Of a stretch of DNA of 64,000 nt, positions 9,811 through 20,715 are shown piece by piece (the first letter of the stretch is position 1; the number at the start of each line of letters is the position of its first letter). A program made the position numbers and the translations under genes. The DNA comes from Pseudomonas benzenivorans. Lineage in GTDB: Bacteria > Pseudomonadota > Gammaproteobacteria > Pseudomonadales > Pseudomonadaceae. The DNA lies in contig NZ_CP073346.1 of the NCBI RefSeq assembly GCF_024397895.1, forward strand, positions 682,001 to 746,000, read 5' to 3'. The notes beneath the pieces were generated by a model. The model ran no database searches. It saw only the letters and a list, made by a program, of their open reading frames with translations, and was not told the DNA's origin.

Positions 9811-10260
9811 TCCGGTCGAGCAGCTGCCCTACACGCTCACGCAGGTCGACCAGCCCGTCCAGATCGACACCTCGCTCGCAGAGCAACTGCTGCTTCAGTT
9901 CGACAGCGTTTTGACGTAGCGCAACGCCGGCTGCGGTCAAGGCCAGATGAACCTCGCGCTCGTCCGCTCGGGAACGCCGGCGCGCCAGCAGCCCCAACTG
10001 CTCAAGGCGCTTGAGCAGTGGGGTCAGGGTGCCGGAGTCGAGCTGCAGGCGCTCACCCAACGCCTTGACGGTGGGCTGCACCGGCGGGCTCCTGTGCCAC
10101 TCCCAGAGCACCAGCATCGCCAGGTACTGCGGGTAGGTCAGGTTCAGCTGCTCGAGCATGGGGCGATAGGCGCGAATCACCGCCCGCGAGGCGGCGTACA
10201 GTTTGAAACACAGCTGATTGTCCAACTGCAGCGGATCATCCTGCGCCACTACGCCCGCGC

Positions 10261-10264
<4 letters not shown>
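9794..10264 (-). CDS. ospR: MarR-family thiol-sensing regulator OspR
   Basis: A 156-residue MarR-type winged-helix protein. The N-terminal [13 protein letters not shown] motif holds the redox cysteine (C19) used by OhrR/OspR regulators to sense peroxides. The DNA-binding part includes [25 protein letters not shown] and the wing [16 protein letters not shown]. The gene follows gpx with a four-base overlap, and its 3' end overlaps the convergent sagS end by 17 bases. In P. aeruginosa OspR represses the adjacent glutathione peroxidase gene and itself until oxidised; the same arrangement is seen here, with a candidate operator at 10797-10816. Confidence 0.92.
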
Positions 10265-10746
<482 letters not shown>

Positions 10747-10779
10747 GTTGGCGATCCTTGGCTTGGGAAAGTGGAGGGA

Positions 10780-10816
10780 CTATAAATAGCAAGCCATTAA
10801 ATTGCACACAACTTAA
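10780..10816 (-). promoter_or_regulatory. gpx-ospR promoter with likely OspR operator
   Basis: An imperfect inverted repeat, TTAAATTG-CACA-CAACTTAA (10797-10816), one mismatch between arms, overlaps a good minus-strand promoter: -35 TTGTGT, 17-base spacer, -10 TATTTA. AT-rich palindromes of this kind are typical of the OhrR/OspR group. Assignment to OspR is inference from position and type. Confidence 0.55.
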
Positions 10817-10899
10817 TTACCTGTAAATAGAACTCACTGATGCCGGGCCACAGCCACCGCTGGCAGATTCGCCGCGCCGCGACGAACCCGCTGAGCACC

Positions 10900-11301
10900 C
10901 TACTCCTCGGTGCGCGGCACCAGCTTGAGCGACACCGAGTTGATGCAGTAACGCAATCCGGTTGGCTTGGGGCCGTCGGGGAATACGTGACCCAGATGGG
11001 CATCGCACTTGGCACATTTGACTTCGATACGGTGCATGCCATGGCTGAAATCATCCCGACTGGCAATTGCGTCCTGGCTCACCGGCTGGAAATAGCTGGG
11101 CCAGCCGCTACCGGAGTCGTACTTGGCATCGGAGTCGAACAGCGCCGTGCCGCAGCAGGCGCAGAGGTAAGTGCCCGGGGTCTTGCTGTCATGGTATTCA
11201 CCGGTAAAGGCCCGCTCGGTGCCACCCAAGCGACAGACATGGTACTGCTGCTCGGACAGTTCTTCGCGCCAGGCTTCCAGGGGTTTTTCGAGCTTGTCCA
11301 C
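10900..11301 (-). CDS. msrB: Peptide methionine-(R)-S-oxide reductase MsrB
   Basis: A 133-residue MsrB. It repairs oxidised methionine (R form) in proteins, with thioredoxin as reductant. The two zinc CxxC pairs are present (CACC, C47/C50; CAKC, C96/C99), as are [20 protein letters not shown] and the catalytic cysteine in RYCINSVSL (C119). The start is set at GTG 11301, with GAGGAG seven bases upstream; this gives the normal family length. It stands apart from the gpx-ospR operon by 153 bases but in the same direction. Confidence 0.95.
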   Translation of the reverse strand: MDKLEKPLEAWREELSEQQYHVCRLGGTERAFTGEYHDSKTPGTYLCACCGTALFDSDAKYDSGSGWPSYFQPVSQDAIASRDDFSHGMHRIEVKCAKCDAHLGHVFPDGPKPTGLRYCINSVSLKLVPRTEE

Positions 11302-11470
11302 GGCCGTTCTCCTCAACTTAAAAAAGCCCGCCCAATCGCTTTGCCAAGATCGGGCCGCCACGTATCATTCGACCCCAGTCTGTCACCCGCGTTACAAGCT
11401 GCCAAGGTTCGCCCAATCGAGTCTTTTACAGCGCTTTTCCGCGGCGTTCCTCAATCTCGGGATCATCCAC

Positions 11471-12682
11471 ATGCAGGTCAGCAAATCGAACAAGCTCGCC
11501 AACGTCTGCTACGACATCCGCGGGCCGGTGCTCAAGCACGCCAAACGCCTGGAAGAGGAAGGCCATCGCATCCTCAAGCTGAACATTGGCAATCCGGCGC
11601 CGTTCGGTTTCGAAGCGCCAGAGGAAATCCTCCAGGACGTGATCCGCAACCTGCCGACCGCCCAGGGCTACAGCGACTCCAAGGGCCTGTTCAGCGCCCG
11701 CAAGGCGGTGATGCAGTACTACCAGCAGAAGCAGGTGGAAGGCATCGGCATCGAAGACATCTACCTGGGCAATGGTGTCTCCGAACTGATCGTCATGGCC
11801 ATGCAGGCCCTGCTCAACAACGGCGACGAGGTGCTGATCCCGGCCCCGGACTACCCGCTGTGGACGGCCGCTGTGGCGCTGTCCGGCGGCAAGCCGGTGC
11901 ACTACCTGTGCGACGAGCAGGCCGGCTGGTTTCCCGACGTGGCCGACATGCGCGCCAAGATCACCCCGAACACCAAGGCCCTGGTGCTGATCAACCCGAA
12001 CAACCCCACCGGCGCGGTGTACTCCAAAGAGGTACTGGAAGACATCGTCGAACTCGCGCGCCAGCACAACCTGGTGCTGTTCTCCGACGAGATCTACGAC
12101 AAGATCCTCTACGACGAGGCCCAGCACATCTCCACCGCATCCCTGGCGCCGGACGTGCTGTGCCTGACCTTCAACGGCCTGTCCAAGTCCTACCGGGTCG
12201 CCGGCTTCCGCTCCGGCTGGGTGGCGATCTCCGGGCCCAAGCATCGCGCCCAGAGCTACATCGAAGGCCTGGATATCCTCGCCAACATGCGCCTGTGCGC
12301 CAACGTGCCGAGCCAGCACGCGATCCAGACGGCGCTCGGCGGCTACCAGAGCATCAATGACCTGGTGTTGCCCAACGGTCGCCTGCTGGAACAGCGCAAC
12401 CGCACCTGGGAGCTGCTCAACGACATCCCCGGAGTCAGCTGCGTCAAGCCCATGGGGGCGCTGTACGCCTTTCCGAAGATCGACCCCAAGGTCTGCCCGA
12501 TCCACAACGACGAGAAGTTCGTCCTCGACCTGCTGCTCTCCGAAAAACTGCTGATCGTCCAGGGCACCGCCTTCAACTGGCCCTGGCCGGACCACTTCCG
12601 GGTGGTCACCCTGCCGCGGGTGGACGACCTGGAGCAGGCCATCGGGCGCATCGGCGCCTTCCTCAAGAACTACCGCCAGTAA
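11471..12682 (+). CDS. alaA: Alanine-synthesising aminotransferase AlaA
   Basis: A 403-residue class I/II aminotransferase, near the length of E. coli AlaA (405). It would make L-alanine from pyruvate and glutamate with pyridoxal phosphate. Visible motifs are LNIGNPAPFGF, the PLP-contacting NGVSELI, INPNNPTGAVY, SDEIYDKILY, and the Schiff-base lysine in NGLSKSYRVAGFRSGW. The ATG at 11471 follows a promoter gap after the divergent msrB gene. The gene is followed by a small conserved gene 39 bases later. The family call is firm; AlaA rather than another close aminotransferase rests on overall likeness. Confidence 0.9.
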   Translation: MQVSKSNKLANVCYDIRGPVLKHAKRLEEEGHRILKLNIGNPAPFGFEAPEEILQDVIRNLPTAQGYSDSKGLFSARKAVMQYYQQKQVEGIGIEDIYLGNGVSELIVMAMQALLNNGDEVLIPAPDYPLWTAAVALSGGKPVHYLCDEQAGWFPDVADMRAKITPNTKALVLINPNNPTGAVYSKEVLEDIVELARQHNLVLFSDEIYDKILYDEAQHISTASLAPDVLCLTFNGLSKSYRVAGFRSGWVAISGPKHRAQSYIEGLDILANMRLCANVPSQHAIQTALGGYQSINDLVLPNGRLLEQRNRTWELLNDIPGVSCVKPMGALYAFPKIDPKVCPIHNDEKFVLDLLLSEKLLIVQGTAFNWPWPDHFRVVTLPRVDDLEQAIGRIGAFLKNYRQ

Positions 12683-12721
12683 GCACCCGAGCCGGCCACA
12701 ACGCGCCGGTTCAGGCACCAG

Positions 12722-13183
12722 ATGGAAGCTATGGATCTGCAGATAGACGACTTCTACAAGGACGCTGCCAGCGGCCTGCTGATGCTTTACCAGGTGTTTC
12801 CACGCAAGATGGCGCTGTACGTGGAAGACCTGATCGGCCGCGAAGAGCCCGACGAGTTCGGCTTGCCGAGCAAACGCCACCAGAGCTGCCTGAGTGCCCT
12901 GCTGTGGCTGGCCGAGGAAGGCTACCTGCGCTTCGACTCGACCATCGCCTACGACGCCCTGGACCAGGCGGTACTCAGCGAGAAGGGCTTTCTGCGCCTG
13001 AGCCGCGGCGTGCCGCACGCCCTGCCGGAAGGCGATGCCCTGCCGCCGAGCGTACGCCGGGTGCAGGCCAGTCTGGCGCAGCAACTGCGCGAAGCCTTGG
13101 CCCAGCAACACGGCGAGCGCCTCGCCCGGCTGACCCGCCTGATCTTCGCAGGGGCTCTAGCCGGGGCAAACGACACAGTTTGA
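12722..13183 (+). CDS. Conserved hypothetical protein
   Basis: A 153-residue protein without signal peptide or membrane helices. It begins MEAMDLQIDDFYKDAASGLLML and contains HQSCLSALLWLAEEGYLRFDSTIAYDALDQAVLSEKGFLRL, which looks like a small winged-helix-type fold. The C-terminal third is rich in Arg, Ala and Gln. A protein of this kind lies between alaA and htpX in P. aeruginosa too (from memory). Two ATGs three codons apart (12722, 12731) are both possible, and no strong ribosome site decides. Function unknown. Confidence 0.8.
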   Translation: MEAMDLQIDDFYKDAASGLLMLYQVFPRKMALYVEDLIGREEPDEFGLPSKRHQSCLSALLWLAEEGYLRFDSTIAYDALDQAVLSEKGFLRLSRGVPHALPEGDALPPSVRRVQASLAQQLREALAQQHGERLARLTRLIFAGALAGANDTV

Positions 13184-13189
13184 AATAGT

Positions 13190-13226
13190 CCCTCGGTTGA
13201 ATAGCCGAGGGGCTCGCCCTTATATA
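13190..13226 (+). promoter_or_regulatory. Possible sigma-32-type promoter of htpX
   Basis: TTGAAT (13197-13202), a 14-base spacer and CCCTTATATA (13217-13226) resemble the heat-shock consensus CTTGAAA-N14-CCCCATNTA. A 7-bp inverted repeat, CCCTCGG/CCGAGGG, brackets the -35. htpX is heat-shock controlled in E. coli; here this is a prediction from sequence only. Confidence 0.4.
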
Positions 13227-13272
13227 GCCGGCAGTATCGGACCATCTTTCCCCTGAGGAGTAGTTTCACACC

Positions 13273-14145
13273 ATGATGCGCATCTTGCTGTTCCTGGCCA
13301 CCAACCTGGCGGTGCTGATCATCGCCAGCATCACGCTCAAGCTGTTGGGCGTCGACCGCTACACCGGCCAGAACTATGGCAGCCTGCTGGCTTTCTGTGC
13401 GGTATTCGGCTTCGCCGGCTCGCTGATCTCTCTGTTCATCTCCAAGTGGATGGCGAAGATGAGCACCGGCACCGAGATCATCAGCCAGCCGCGCACCCGC
13501 CACGAGCAGTGGCTGCTGCAGACCGTCGAAGAGCTGTCCCGTGAAGCAGGCATCAAGATGCCCGAGGTGGGTATCTTCCCGGCCTACGAATCCAACGCCT
13601 TCGCCACCGGCTGGAACAAGAACGACGCCCTGGTCGCCGTCAGCCAGGGCCTGCTGGAGCGCTTCTCCCCCGATGAAGTGCGCGCCGTGCTGGCCCACGA
13701 GATCGGCCACGTGGCCAATGGCGACATGGTCACCCTGGCGCTGATCCAGGGCGTGGTGAACACCTTCGTGATGTTCTTCGCGCGGATCTTCGGCAACTTC
13801 GTCGACAAGGCCATCCTGAAGAACGAAGACGGCCACGGCATTGGCTATTTCGTCGCGACCATCTTCGCCGAGCTGGTGCTGGGCATCCTCGCCAGCATCA
13901 TCGTCATGTGGTTCTCGCGCAAGCGCGAGTTCAAGGCCGACGAGGCCGGCGCCCGCCTGGCCGGCACCGGCGCCATGATCGCCGCGCTGCAGCGCCTGCG
14001 CGCCGAACAGGGGGTTCCGGTGCACATGCCCGACAGCCTGACCGCCTTCGGCATCAATGGCGGCCTGAAGCACGGCCTGGCCGGCCTGCTGATGACCCAC
14101 CCGCCGCTGGAAGACCGCATCGAGGCCCTGCGCCAGCGCGGCTGA
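13273..14145 (+). CDS. htpX: Membrane zinc protease HtpX
   Basis: A 290-residue M48-family metalloprotease of the inner membrane, which degrades misfolded membrane proteins together with FtsH. Two N-terminal membrane segments (about residues 4-22 and 38-57) precede the zinc motif [11 protein letters not shown] (HEIGH at 142-146). Two more hydrophobic stretches follow, then the third ligand in EFKADEAGA. Length and layout match E. coli HtpX. GAGGAG lies 12 bases before the ATG; a second ATG directly follows the first. A strong terminator closes the unit. Confidence 0.96.
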   Translation: MMRILLFLATNLAVLIIASITLKLLGVDRYTGQNYGSLLAFCAVFGFAGSLISLFISKWMAKMSTGTEIISQPRTRHEQWLLQTVEELSREAGIKMPEVGIFPAYESNAFATGWNKNDALVAVSQGLLERFSPDEVRAVLAHEIGHVANGDMVTLALIQGVVNTFVMFFARIFGNFVDKAILKNEDGHGIGYFVATIFAELVLGILASIIVMWFSRKREFKADEAGARLAGTGAMIAALQRLRAEQGVPVHMPDSLTAFGINGGLKHGLAGLLMTHPPLEDRIEALRQRG

Positions 14146-14157
14146 GCCGTCTGCAAC

Positions 14158-14190
14158 GAAAAAGGGCGACCCGCGGGTCGCCCTTTTTCA
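14158..14190. terminator. Bidirectional terminator between htpX and tpm
   Basis: AAAAAGGGCGACCC/GGGTCGCCCTTTTT with a short CGC loop lies between the two convergent genes and has T-runs in both directions. Confidence 0.9.
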
Positions 14191-14199
14191 TGTCCGCGG

Positions 14200-14856
14200 T
14201 CAGCGCCGCGACAGCCGATAGACCCGCTCATCCAGGTACTGCAGGCCACGCTGACGAAACCTGCCGTTCTCCTCCAGCACATCCCGGCTCTCCAAAAACC
14301 GGAGCTGCCAGTCCTGGGCCAACAATCCCCGCACCTCGGCATCGCTCACGGCGAATGGCGGCCCGTCCATCTGTGCCTGCGCATAGTCCAGGGTGACCAG
14401 CAGCCCCCGCGTGCCGGGCGCCAGGATCGCGCTCAGGTGCGCGGCGTAGCGGACGCGCATCTCGGCCGGCAGGGCGATCAGCGCGGCGCGGTCATACAGC
14501 GCCGTGCAGCCCACCAGGTGCTCGGCCGTCAGCGCAAAGAAGTCGCCACACCACAGCTCGATATCGCCGGCGCGGTAGACCTCGAAATCCCCCTGCCGAC
14601 TGACCTGCGGCTGCAGCCGCTGCTCGATGAAGAAATCCTCGACCGCCTTGCGCGCCAACTCGACACCCAGCACCCGATGCCCCTGGCCGGCCAGCCAGAC
14701 CAGATCCAGGCTCTTGCCGCACAGCGGCACCAGCACCTGCGCTCCATTGGGAGACGCCAATCCAGGCCAGCAGCGCAACAGGCAGGGATTGACCTCCACC
14801 TGATGAAAACCAATCTGCCCCTGCGCCCAGCGCGCTTGCCAGAACTCCTCGTGCAC
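14200..14856 (-). CDS. tpm: Thiopurine S-methyltransferase Tpm
   Basis: A 218-residue class I SAM-dependent methyltransferase of the TPMT family. It opens with the family signature [19 protein letters not shown], then [20 protein letters not shown], which is the SAM-binding loop, and [12 protein letters not shown]. Bacterial Tpm methylates thiopurines and selenium or tellurium compounds, and is known in P. aeruginosa and P. syringae for tellurite and selenite detoxification. Single-gene unit convergent with htpX. Confidence 0.95.
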   Translation of the reverse strand: MHEEFWQARWAQGQIGFHQVEVNPCLLRCWPGLASPNGAQVLVPLCGKSLDLVWLAGQGHRVLGVELARKAVEDFFIEQRLQPQVSRQGDFEVYRAGDIELWCGDFFALTAEHLVGCTALYDRAALIALPAEMRVRYAAHLSAILAPGTRGLLVTLDYAQAQMDGPPFAVSDAEVRGLLAQDWQLRFLESRDVLEENGRFRQRGLQYLDERVYRLSRR

Positions 14857-14959
14857 GCCACCCTCCCGATTATTCGATTAAAAGATCCGGAATTTTATAC
14901 TGGAAATCGATATATCCAGCCGCGAAGATGGCCCCATCCTAATGCAGGAGCCTTGGCCC

Positions 14960-15727
14960 ATGCTGCCTTCGCTGTTTATCTCTCACGGCTCGCCCATGCT
15001 GGCCCTGGAGCCCGGTGCCAGCGGCCCGGCCCTGGCCCGCCTGGCCGCCGAACTACCCAGGCCGCGCGCCATCCTGGTGGTCTCCGCCCACTGGGAAAGC
15101 CAGGGACTGCGTGTCACCGGCGCCACAGCCCCGGAGACCTGGCACGACTTCCGCGGCTTCCCAGCGCAGCTGTACACCCTGCGGTATCCGGCCCCCGGCC
15201 AGCCGCAGCTGGCCGCTCAGATCGTCGAGCAACTTAACGCCGCCGGCCTGCCCGCCCGGGTCGACGCCGAACGCCCCCTGGACCACGGCGCCTGGGTGCC
15301 GCTGTCGCTGATGTACCCCCAAGCGGATATCCCGGTGCTGCAGTTGTCGCTGCCCCGTAGCCAGGGGCCGGCCCTGCAGAGCCGAATCGGCCAGGCCCTA
15401 AGATCACTGCGCGAACAGGATGTACTGCTGATCGGTTCCGGCAGCATCACCCACAACCTCGGCGAACTGGACTGGCACGCCGGCCCCGAGGTCATCGAAC
15501 CCTGGGCCCAGGCATTCCGCGACTGGATGGTGGCAAAGCTGACTGAAGATGATGAAGCGGCGCTGCACGACTACCGGCGCTTGGCGCCGCAAGCCGCGCG
15601 CAATCACCCGACCGACGAACACCTGCTGCCGCTGTTCTTCGCCCGTGGCGCCGGCGGTAAGTTTCGCATCGAACACAGCGGCTTCACCCATGGCGCCCTG
15701 GGCATGGACATCTACAGCTTCTCCTGA
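14960..15727 (+). CDS. 4,5-DOPA dioxygenase extradiol-type enzyme (YgiD/LigB family)
   Basis: A 255-residue protein of the class III extradiol ring-cleavage family. MLPSLFISHGSPML carries the first metal histidine, VVSAHWES the second, and ERPLDHGAWVPL and SGSITHNLGEL further conserved histidines. E. coli YgiD opens the ring of DOPA in vitro; the natural substrate is not settled. The start was set at ATG 14960 since CAGGAG lies nine bases upstream, whereas the first in-frame ATG at 14942 has none. The IS copy now separates this gene from the terminator that must once have followed it. Confidence 0.9.
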   Translation: MLPSLFISHGSPMLALEPGASGPALARLAAELPRPRAILVVSAHWESQGLRVTGATAPETWHDFRGFPAQLYTLRYPAPGQPQLAAQIVEQLNAAGLPARVDAERPLDHGAWVPLSLMYPQADIPVLQLSLPRSQGPALQSRIGQALRSLREQDVLLIGSGSITHNLGELDWHAGPEVIEPWAQAFRDWMVAKLTEDDEAALHDYRRLAPQAARNHPTDEHLLPLFFARGAGGKFRIEHSGFTHGALGMDIYSFS

Positions 15728-15762
15728 GCCCCCGGCCCGCGCCTGGCCACAGACATAAAAAA

Positions 15763-16798
15763 GGCTATGTACCAACGATGTGTTGCGAGTACTAATCTAA
15801 ACGGCAGAGTTCCAATCAGGAGGTCTGCCGATTATGGATACTCAAGCCTTTCACCACTGGCTGGCTCAACTGAGCCAACTCAGCGCCCATCAGAAATCTA
15901 CGCTTCATCAGGCACTGCGGAACCCGCCGGCGACAGAAGTGCTCGATTGCCTGCCGGCGCTGCAGCGTTGCCCGCATTGCCAGACCAATGCGAATCAGCT
16001 TGCGCCCTGGGGTTGGTCGCGCAGTCTGCGCCGCTATCGTTGCCGTAGTTGTCGACGGACTTGCACCGCGCGCTCAGCAACAGGCCTTGCCCGCCTGCAC
16101 TACCCCGAACGCTGGAAAGACTACGCCCAGGCACTGATTGACGGGCTTAGCGTGCGCAAGGCGGCCCAGGCATGCGGCATCAGCAAAAACACCGCTTTCC
16201 TCTGGAGGCACCGCTTCCTGGCTGCAGCGGCTGAGCATCACGCCACGCATGAGGCAGGGATTGTCGAAGTGGATGAGACGTTCTTTCTGGAGTCCTTCAA
16301 GGGCCAGAGGCAGTTGCCTCGGCCGCCCCGTAAACGAGGTGGGGTGAGCGTGACCCGCGGCACGGGTAAAGACCAGATCCCGGTGATGGTGGTGCGCGAC
16401 CGGGAGGGCCACACCGCTGACTTCAAGTTGGCCAAGCTCGATGCCAATCATGTGCGAGAGGCGTTGATGCCGCTGATCGACCGGGAGGCCGTGCTCTGCA
16501 GTGACGGGGCGGCAGTCTATGCCAGCTTTGCCCGGGCACAGGGCATCACCCATCAGGTCGTGCATGCCCGCCCCGGCCAGCGAGTGCGCCAAGGCGCTTT
16601 CCATATTCAGAACGTCAACGCCTACCACAGCCGCTTGAAGAGCTGGATGACCCGCTTTCACGGCGTGGCCACCCGCTACCTCCCGAATTACCTGGGCTGG
16701 CGCCGCATGCTAGAGCGCTATCAGCGGAATATTCGGCCGGCTCACTGCATTCAGGAGGCGGTAGGCAGAACCCTGCAACACGCTATTGGTACATAGCC
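15763..16798 (+). mobile_element. IS1595-family insertion sequence, copy 1
   Basis: A complete 1036-bp element. Its ends are GGCTATGTACCAA in inverted orientation: 13 bp perfect, extending to 19 matches in 23. It is flanked by an exact 8-bp direct repeat, ATAAAAAA (15755-15762 and 16799-16806), which is the duplication size of the IS1595 family. One transposase gene fills it. It sits in the T-tract of the deaD terminator. An apparently identical copy is at 41039-42074, which implies recent movement. Confidence 0.96.
15834..16796 (+). CDS. IS1595-family transposase (ISXO2-like), copy 1
   Basis: A 320-residue transposase. An N-terminal zinc ribbon (CPHC at 46-49, CRSC at 70-73) is followed by a helix-turn-helix ([24 protein letters not shown]) and the ISXO2-like DDE domain: VEVDETFF (D147), LCSDGAAVY (D224), then [16 protein letters not shown], where IS1595 enzymes place Asn/His and Lys instead of Glu. 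AGGAGG lies 10 bases before the ATG. Intact, so potentially active. Reading direction is the same as the upstream dioxygenase gene, so transcripts of that gene may run into it. Confidence 0.95.
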   Translation: MDTQAFHHWLAQLSQLSAHQKSTLHQALRNPPATEVLDCLPALQRCPHCQTNANQLAPWGWSRSLRRYRCRSCRRTCTARSATGLARLHYPERWKDYAQALIDGLSVRKAAQACGISKNTAFLWRHRFLAAAAEHHATHEAGIVEVDETFFLESFKGQRQLPRPPRKRGGVSVTRGTGKDQIPVMVVRDREGHTADFKLAKLDANHVREALMPLIDREAVLCSDGAAVYASFARAQGITHQVVHARPGQRVRQGAFHIQNVNAYHSRLKSWMTRFHGVATRYLPNYLGWRRMLERYQRNIRPAHCIQEAVGRTLQHAIGT

Positions 16799-16799
16799 A

Positions 16800-16829
16800 T
16801 AAAAAAGCCCCGCAGTGCGGGGCTTTTTC
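16800..16829. terminator. deaD terminator, interrupted at its T-tract by the IS
   Basis: AAAAAAGCCCCGCA/TGCGGGGCTTTTT is a strong two-way terminator. The T-run used by deaD transcripts (minus strand) forms part of the IS target duplication. Confidence 0.9.
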
Positions 16830-16841
16830 AGTGACCGAGGA

Positions 16842-18503
<1,662 letters not shown>

Positions 18504-18890
18504 GGGTCTGCCTCAAGTGCATCCGCAAAGACCCATGTTCCAAAGCTGCGCATGCCGTGTAAGACCCGAAAGTCACCCTGGCAGCCCTGTCGGCGGGGAT
18601 TTGCGAAAACGTGGTGAAAATGAATCGTCAAGGATTGTCCGCTTAAGCGGACAGGCTGCCGAAGATAGCCTTCGGGCGAGTTGCACTACCTGAACGTGGC
18701 CAAGAATTGACCGGCGCGCACTATACCGGAAATCCTGACGGATGTGCTGGTTTTCCTCGAAATAATCACCCACCCCGCTGGACGGTCATGCCTCGCCAGC
18801 CAGGCGCCAGCTGCCTGCGCGCCTTGGACAAGGGCGGGCGCGGCGTCTATACCCCCTGCAACCGTCTCTCCCGCCCGAGGTGCTTTCACC
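18504..18890. other. 387-bp region between divergent deaD and hydratase genes
   Basis: No gene is supported here. It must hold the promoters of deaD and of the enoyl-CoA hydratase. The one clear element is the palindrome TGTCCGCTTAAGCGGACA at 18636-18653 (18 bp, perfect), 133 bases upstream of the deaD start, so probably in the deaD leader or promoter. Cold-shock helicase genes commonly have long structured leaders. Confidence 0.6.
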
Positions 18891-19682
18891 ATGACTCAAA
18901 CCAGCAGCGGCCGCGTCAGCCGCGAGAAGCGCGGGGCGATCACCCTGCTCGGCCTGAACCGTCCAGAGAAGCGCAACGCCTTCGACCTGGACCTGCTCAA
19001 TGACCTGTGCCTGGCCTATGGCGAGTTCGATGGCGACAGCGAAGCACGCGTGGCGCTCATCCATGCCCATGGCGATCATTTCACCGCCGGCCTGGACCTG
19101 GCCAGCGTCGCCGCCGAGTTCGCCGCCGGCTGGCAGATCCCCACAGGCGGCTGCGATCCCTGGGGCGTGTTCGGCGGGCCGCGGGTCAGCAAGCCGGTGA
19201 TAGTCGCCGCTGTGGGGTACTGCTATACCGTCGGCATCGAGTTGATGCTGGCCTCGGACATCAACCTGTGCGCCAGCAACACCCGCTTCGCCCAGATGGA
19301 AGTGCAGCGCGGCATCATGCCGTTCGGCGGCGCCACCCTGCGTCTTCACCAACGCGCCGGCTGGGCCAACGCCATGCGCTGGCTGCTCACCGGCGACGAG
19401 TTCGACGCCCATGAAGCCTATCGTTTGGGACTGGTACAGGAGGTCGTGGCCAGCGAAGACCTGATGCCGCGGGCACTGCGCCTGGCCGAGCGGGTCGCCG
19501 CCCAGGCCCCGCTCGGCGTGCAGGCTACCCTGGCCTCGGCGCGCCAGGCGGTGCGCGACGGCGAGGTCGCCGCGGCAGCCAGCTTGCACCCGAACGTCGT
19601 ACGCCTGATGGCCAGCGAAGACGCCCAGGAGGGCCTGCGCGCCATGCAGGAGCGCCGCCCCGGTGACTTCAAGGGGCGCTGA
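18891..19682 (+). CDS. Enoyl-CoA hydratase/isomerase family protein
   Basis: A 263-residue crotonase-fold protein. Typical parts are LNRPEKRNAFDLDLL, the first oxyanion stretch GDHFTAGLDLASVAAEFA, KPVIVAAVGYCYTVGIELMLASDINLCASNTRFAQMEV and RGIMPFGGATLRLHQRAGWANAMRWLLTG. It would hydrate or isomerise an enoyl-CoA. The glutamate pair of canonical hydratases is not evident: the second motif reads PFGGATLR, so substrate and even the reaction are open. Monocistronic, divergent from deaD. In P. aeruginosa a hydratase gene also lies beside deaD. Confidence 0.9.
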   Translation: MTQTSSGRVSREKRGAITLLGLNRPEKRNAFDLDLLNDLCLAYGEFDGDSEARVALIHAHGDHFTAGLDLASVAAEFAAGWQIPTGGCDPWGVFGGPRVSKPVIVAAVGYCYTVGIELMLASDINLCASNTRFAQMEVQRGIMPFGGATLRLHQRAGWANAMRWLLTGDEFDAHEAYRLGLVQEVVASEDLMPRALRLAERVAAQAPLGVQATLASARQAVRDGEVAAAASLHPNVVRLMASEDAQEGLRAMQERRPGDFKGR

Positions 19683-19690
19683 GGACCGGT

Positions 19691-20464
19691 TTAGCTGGCC
19701 GGGCGCAGCACCTCGATCAAGGGCTGCAGGGAGTAGCCCAGGCGCGGCGCCAGGGCCTCGGCCCGAGCGCGCACTGGGTCCAGATCGAGCTGCTGGTCCA
19801 GGTCGGCCGGCACCAGCAGAATGACATTGCCCTCCTTCACCGGACACTCCCAGTAGTGGCGGTGGTAGAGGCCCCTCAGCAGCGCGGCGCCGAGCGGCTT
19901 GCCGTCGTCGCAGGCCCACTGATTGATGACCAACCAGCCGCCGGGGTTGAGGCGCTTCTGGCAGTCCTCGAGGAAGCGCCAGGCCAGGTGTCCTACGCCC
20001 GGGCCGTGATCGGTGTACAGGTCGACGAAGATCAGGTCGGCCGTCTCCGCGGTCTCCAGCAACTCCAGGGCATCGCCGATGCGAACGGTCAGGCGCGGAT
20101 CGTCATCCAGACCGAGGAACTCCATGGCCAGACGCGGCACCGCCGGGCGCAGCTCGATGGTTTCGACATCGTCCAGGGGCAGGAACTTGAGGCAGGCCTG
20201 GGTCAGGTTGCCGGCGCCCAACCCAAGAAACAGCGCGCTCTCCGGCGCCTCATGACACAGCGCGCCGAGCAGCATGGCGCGGGTGTAGTCGTACTCCAGC
20301 CAGCTCGGATCGGCGGTGAACACGCAGCTCTGCTCGATCGCCTCACCGAACTCGAGGAAGCGGTAGTCGCCGATCTCCACCACCCGGATCACGCCGAACT
20401 CGTCCTGCACTTCGGCGAGCAGGACCTCGTCTTTCATCTCATCCACCGGCGGTAAACCTGGCAT
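19691..20464 (-). CDS. Spermidine synthase-fold methyltransferase-like protein
   Basis: A 257-residue protein of the spermine/spermidine synthase superfamily. The nucleotide-binding loop is ALFLGLGAGNLTQACLKFLP, followed by VETIELRPAVPRLAMEF, IGDALELL and DLIFVDLYTDHGPG. Motifs for polyamine binding are only partly kept, and the N-terminal beta domain is short, so true spermidine synthase activity is uncertain; many such proteins have unknown substrates. The start at 20464 was chosen because GGAG lies six bases upstream of that ATG (opening MPGLPPVDEMKDE); a later ATG at 20437 is possible. Confidence 0.82.
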   Translation of the reverse strand: MPGLPPVDEMKDEVLLAEVQDEFGVIRVVEIGDYRFLEFGEAIEQSCVFTADPSWLEYDYTRAMLLGALCHEAPESALFLGLGAGNLTQACLKFLPLDDVETIELRPAVPRLAMEFLGLDDDPRLTVRIGDALELLETAETADLIFVDLYTDHGPGVGHLAWRFLEDCQKRLNPGGWLVINQWACDDGKPLGAALLRGLYHRHYWECPVKEGNVILLVPADLDQQLDLDPVRARAEALAPRLGYSLQPLIEVLRPAS

Positions 20465-20715
20465 CCACCTCTCCACCCTGAAACACCCGAACCAACGAGA
20501 CCGGGAAAAGCTGCCGATTGTCCGGCAAGCCTGCACCGGGGTCACGAAAAATACGCCCTGCCCCGATACGCGGCCGGCTGAGCGCTGCGCACCATCCGTG
20601 GCACGGCAGCGCTCGAACGTCCATGCAACGGCTCTATCGCGGCGATCGGCTTGAAGCAGCCGGCTTATCGGTTACCATGCCGATCTACCCAATTTGCCTG
20701 AAGCCGAGAGCCCCA

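Noticed and set aside
11426..13111. 561-residue antisense frame across alaA
   Set aside because: Composition (Gln, Val, Gly, His) is typical of antisense shadows; alaA and the next gene explain the region.
15763..16798. A composite transposon bounded by the two IS copies
   Set aside because: The copies are about 24 kb apart, each has its own exact target duplication, and the DNA between is core Pseudomonas chromosome.
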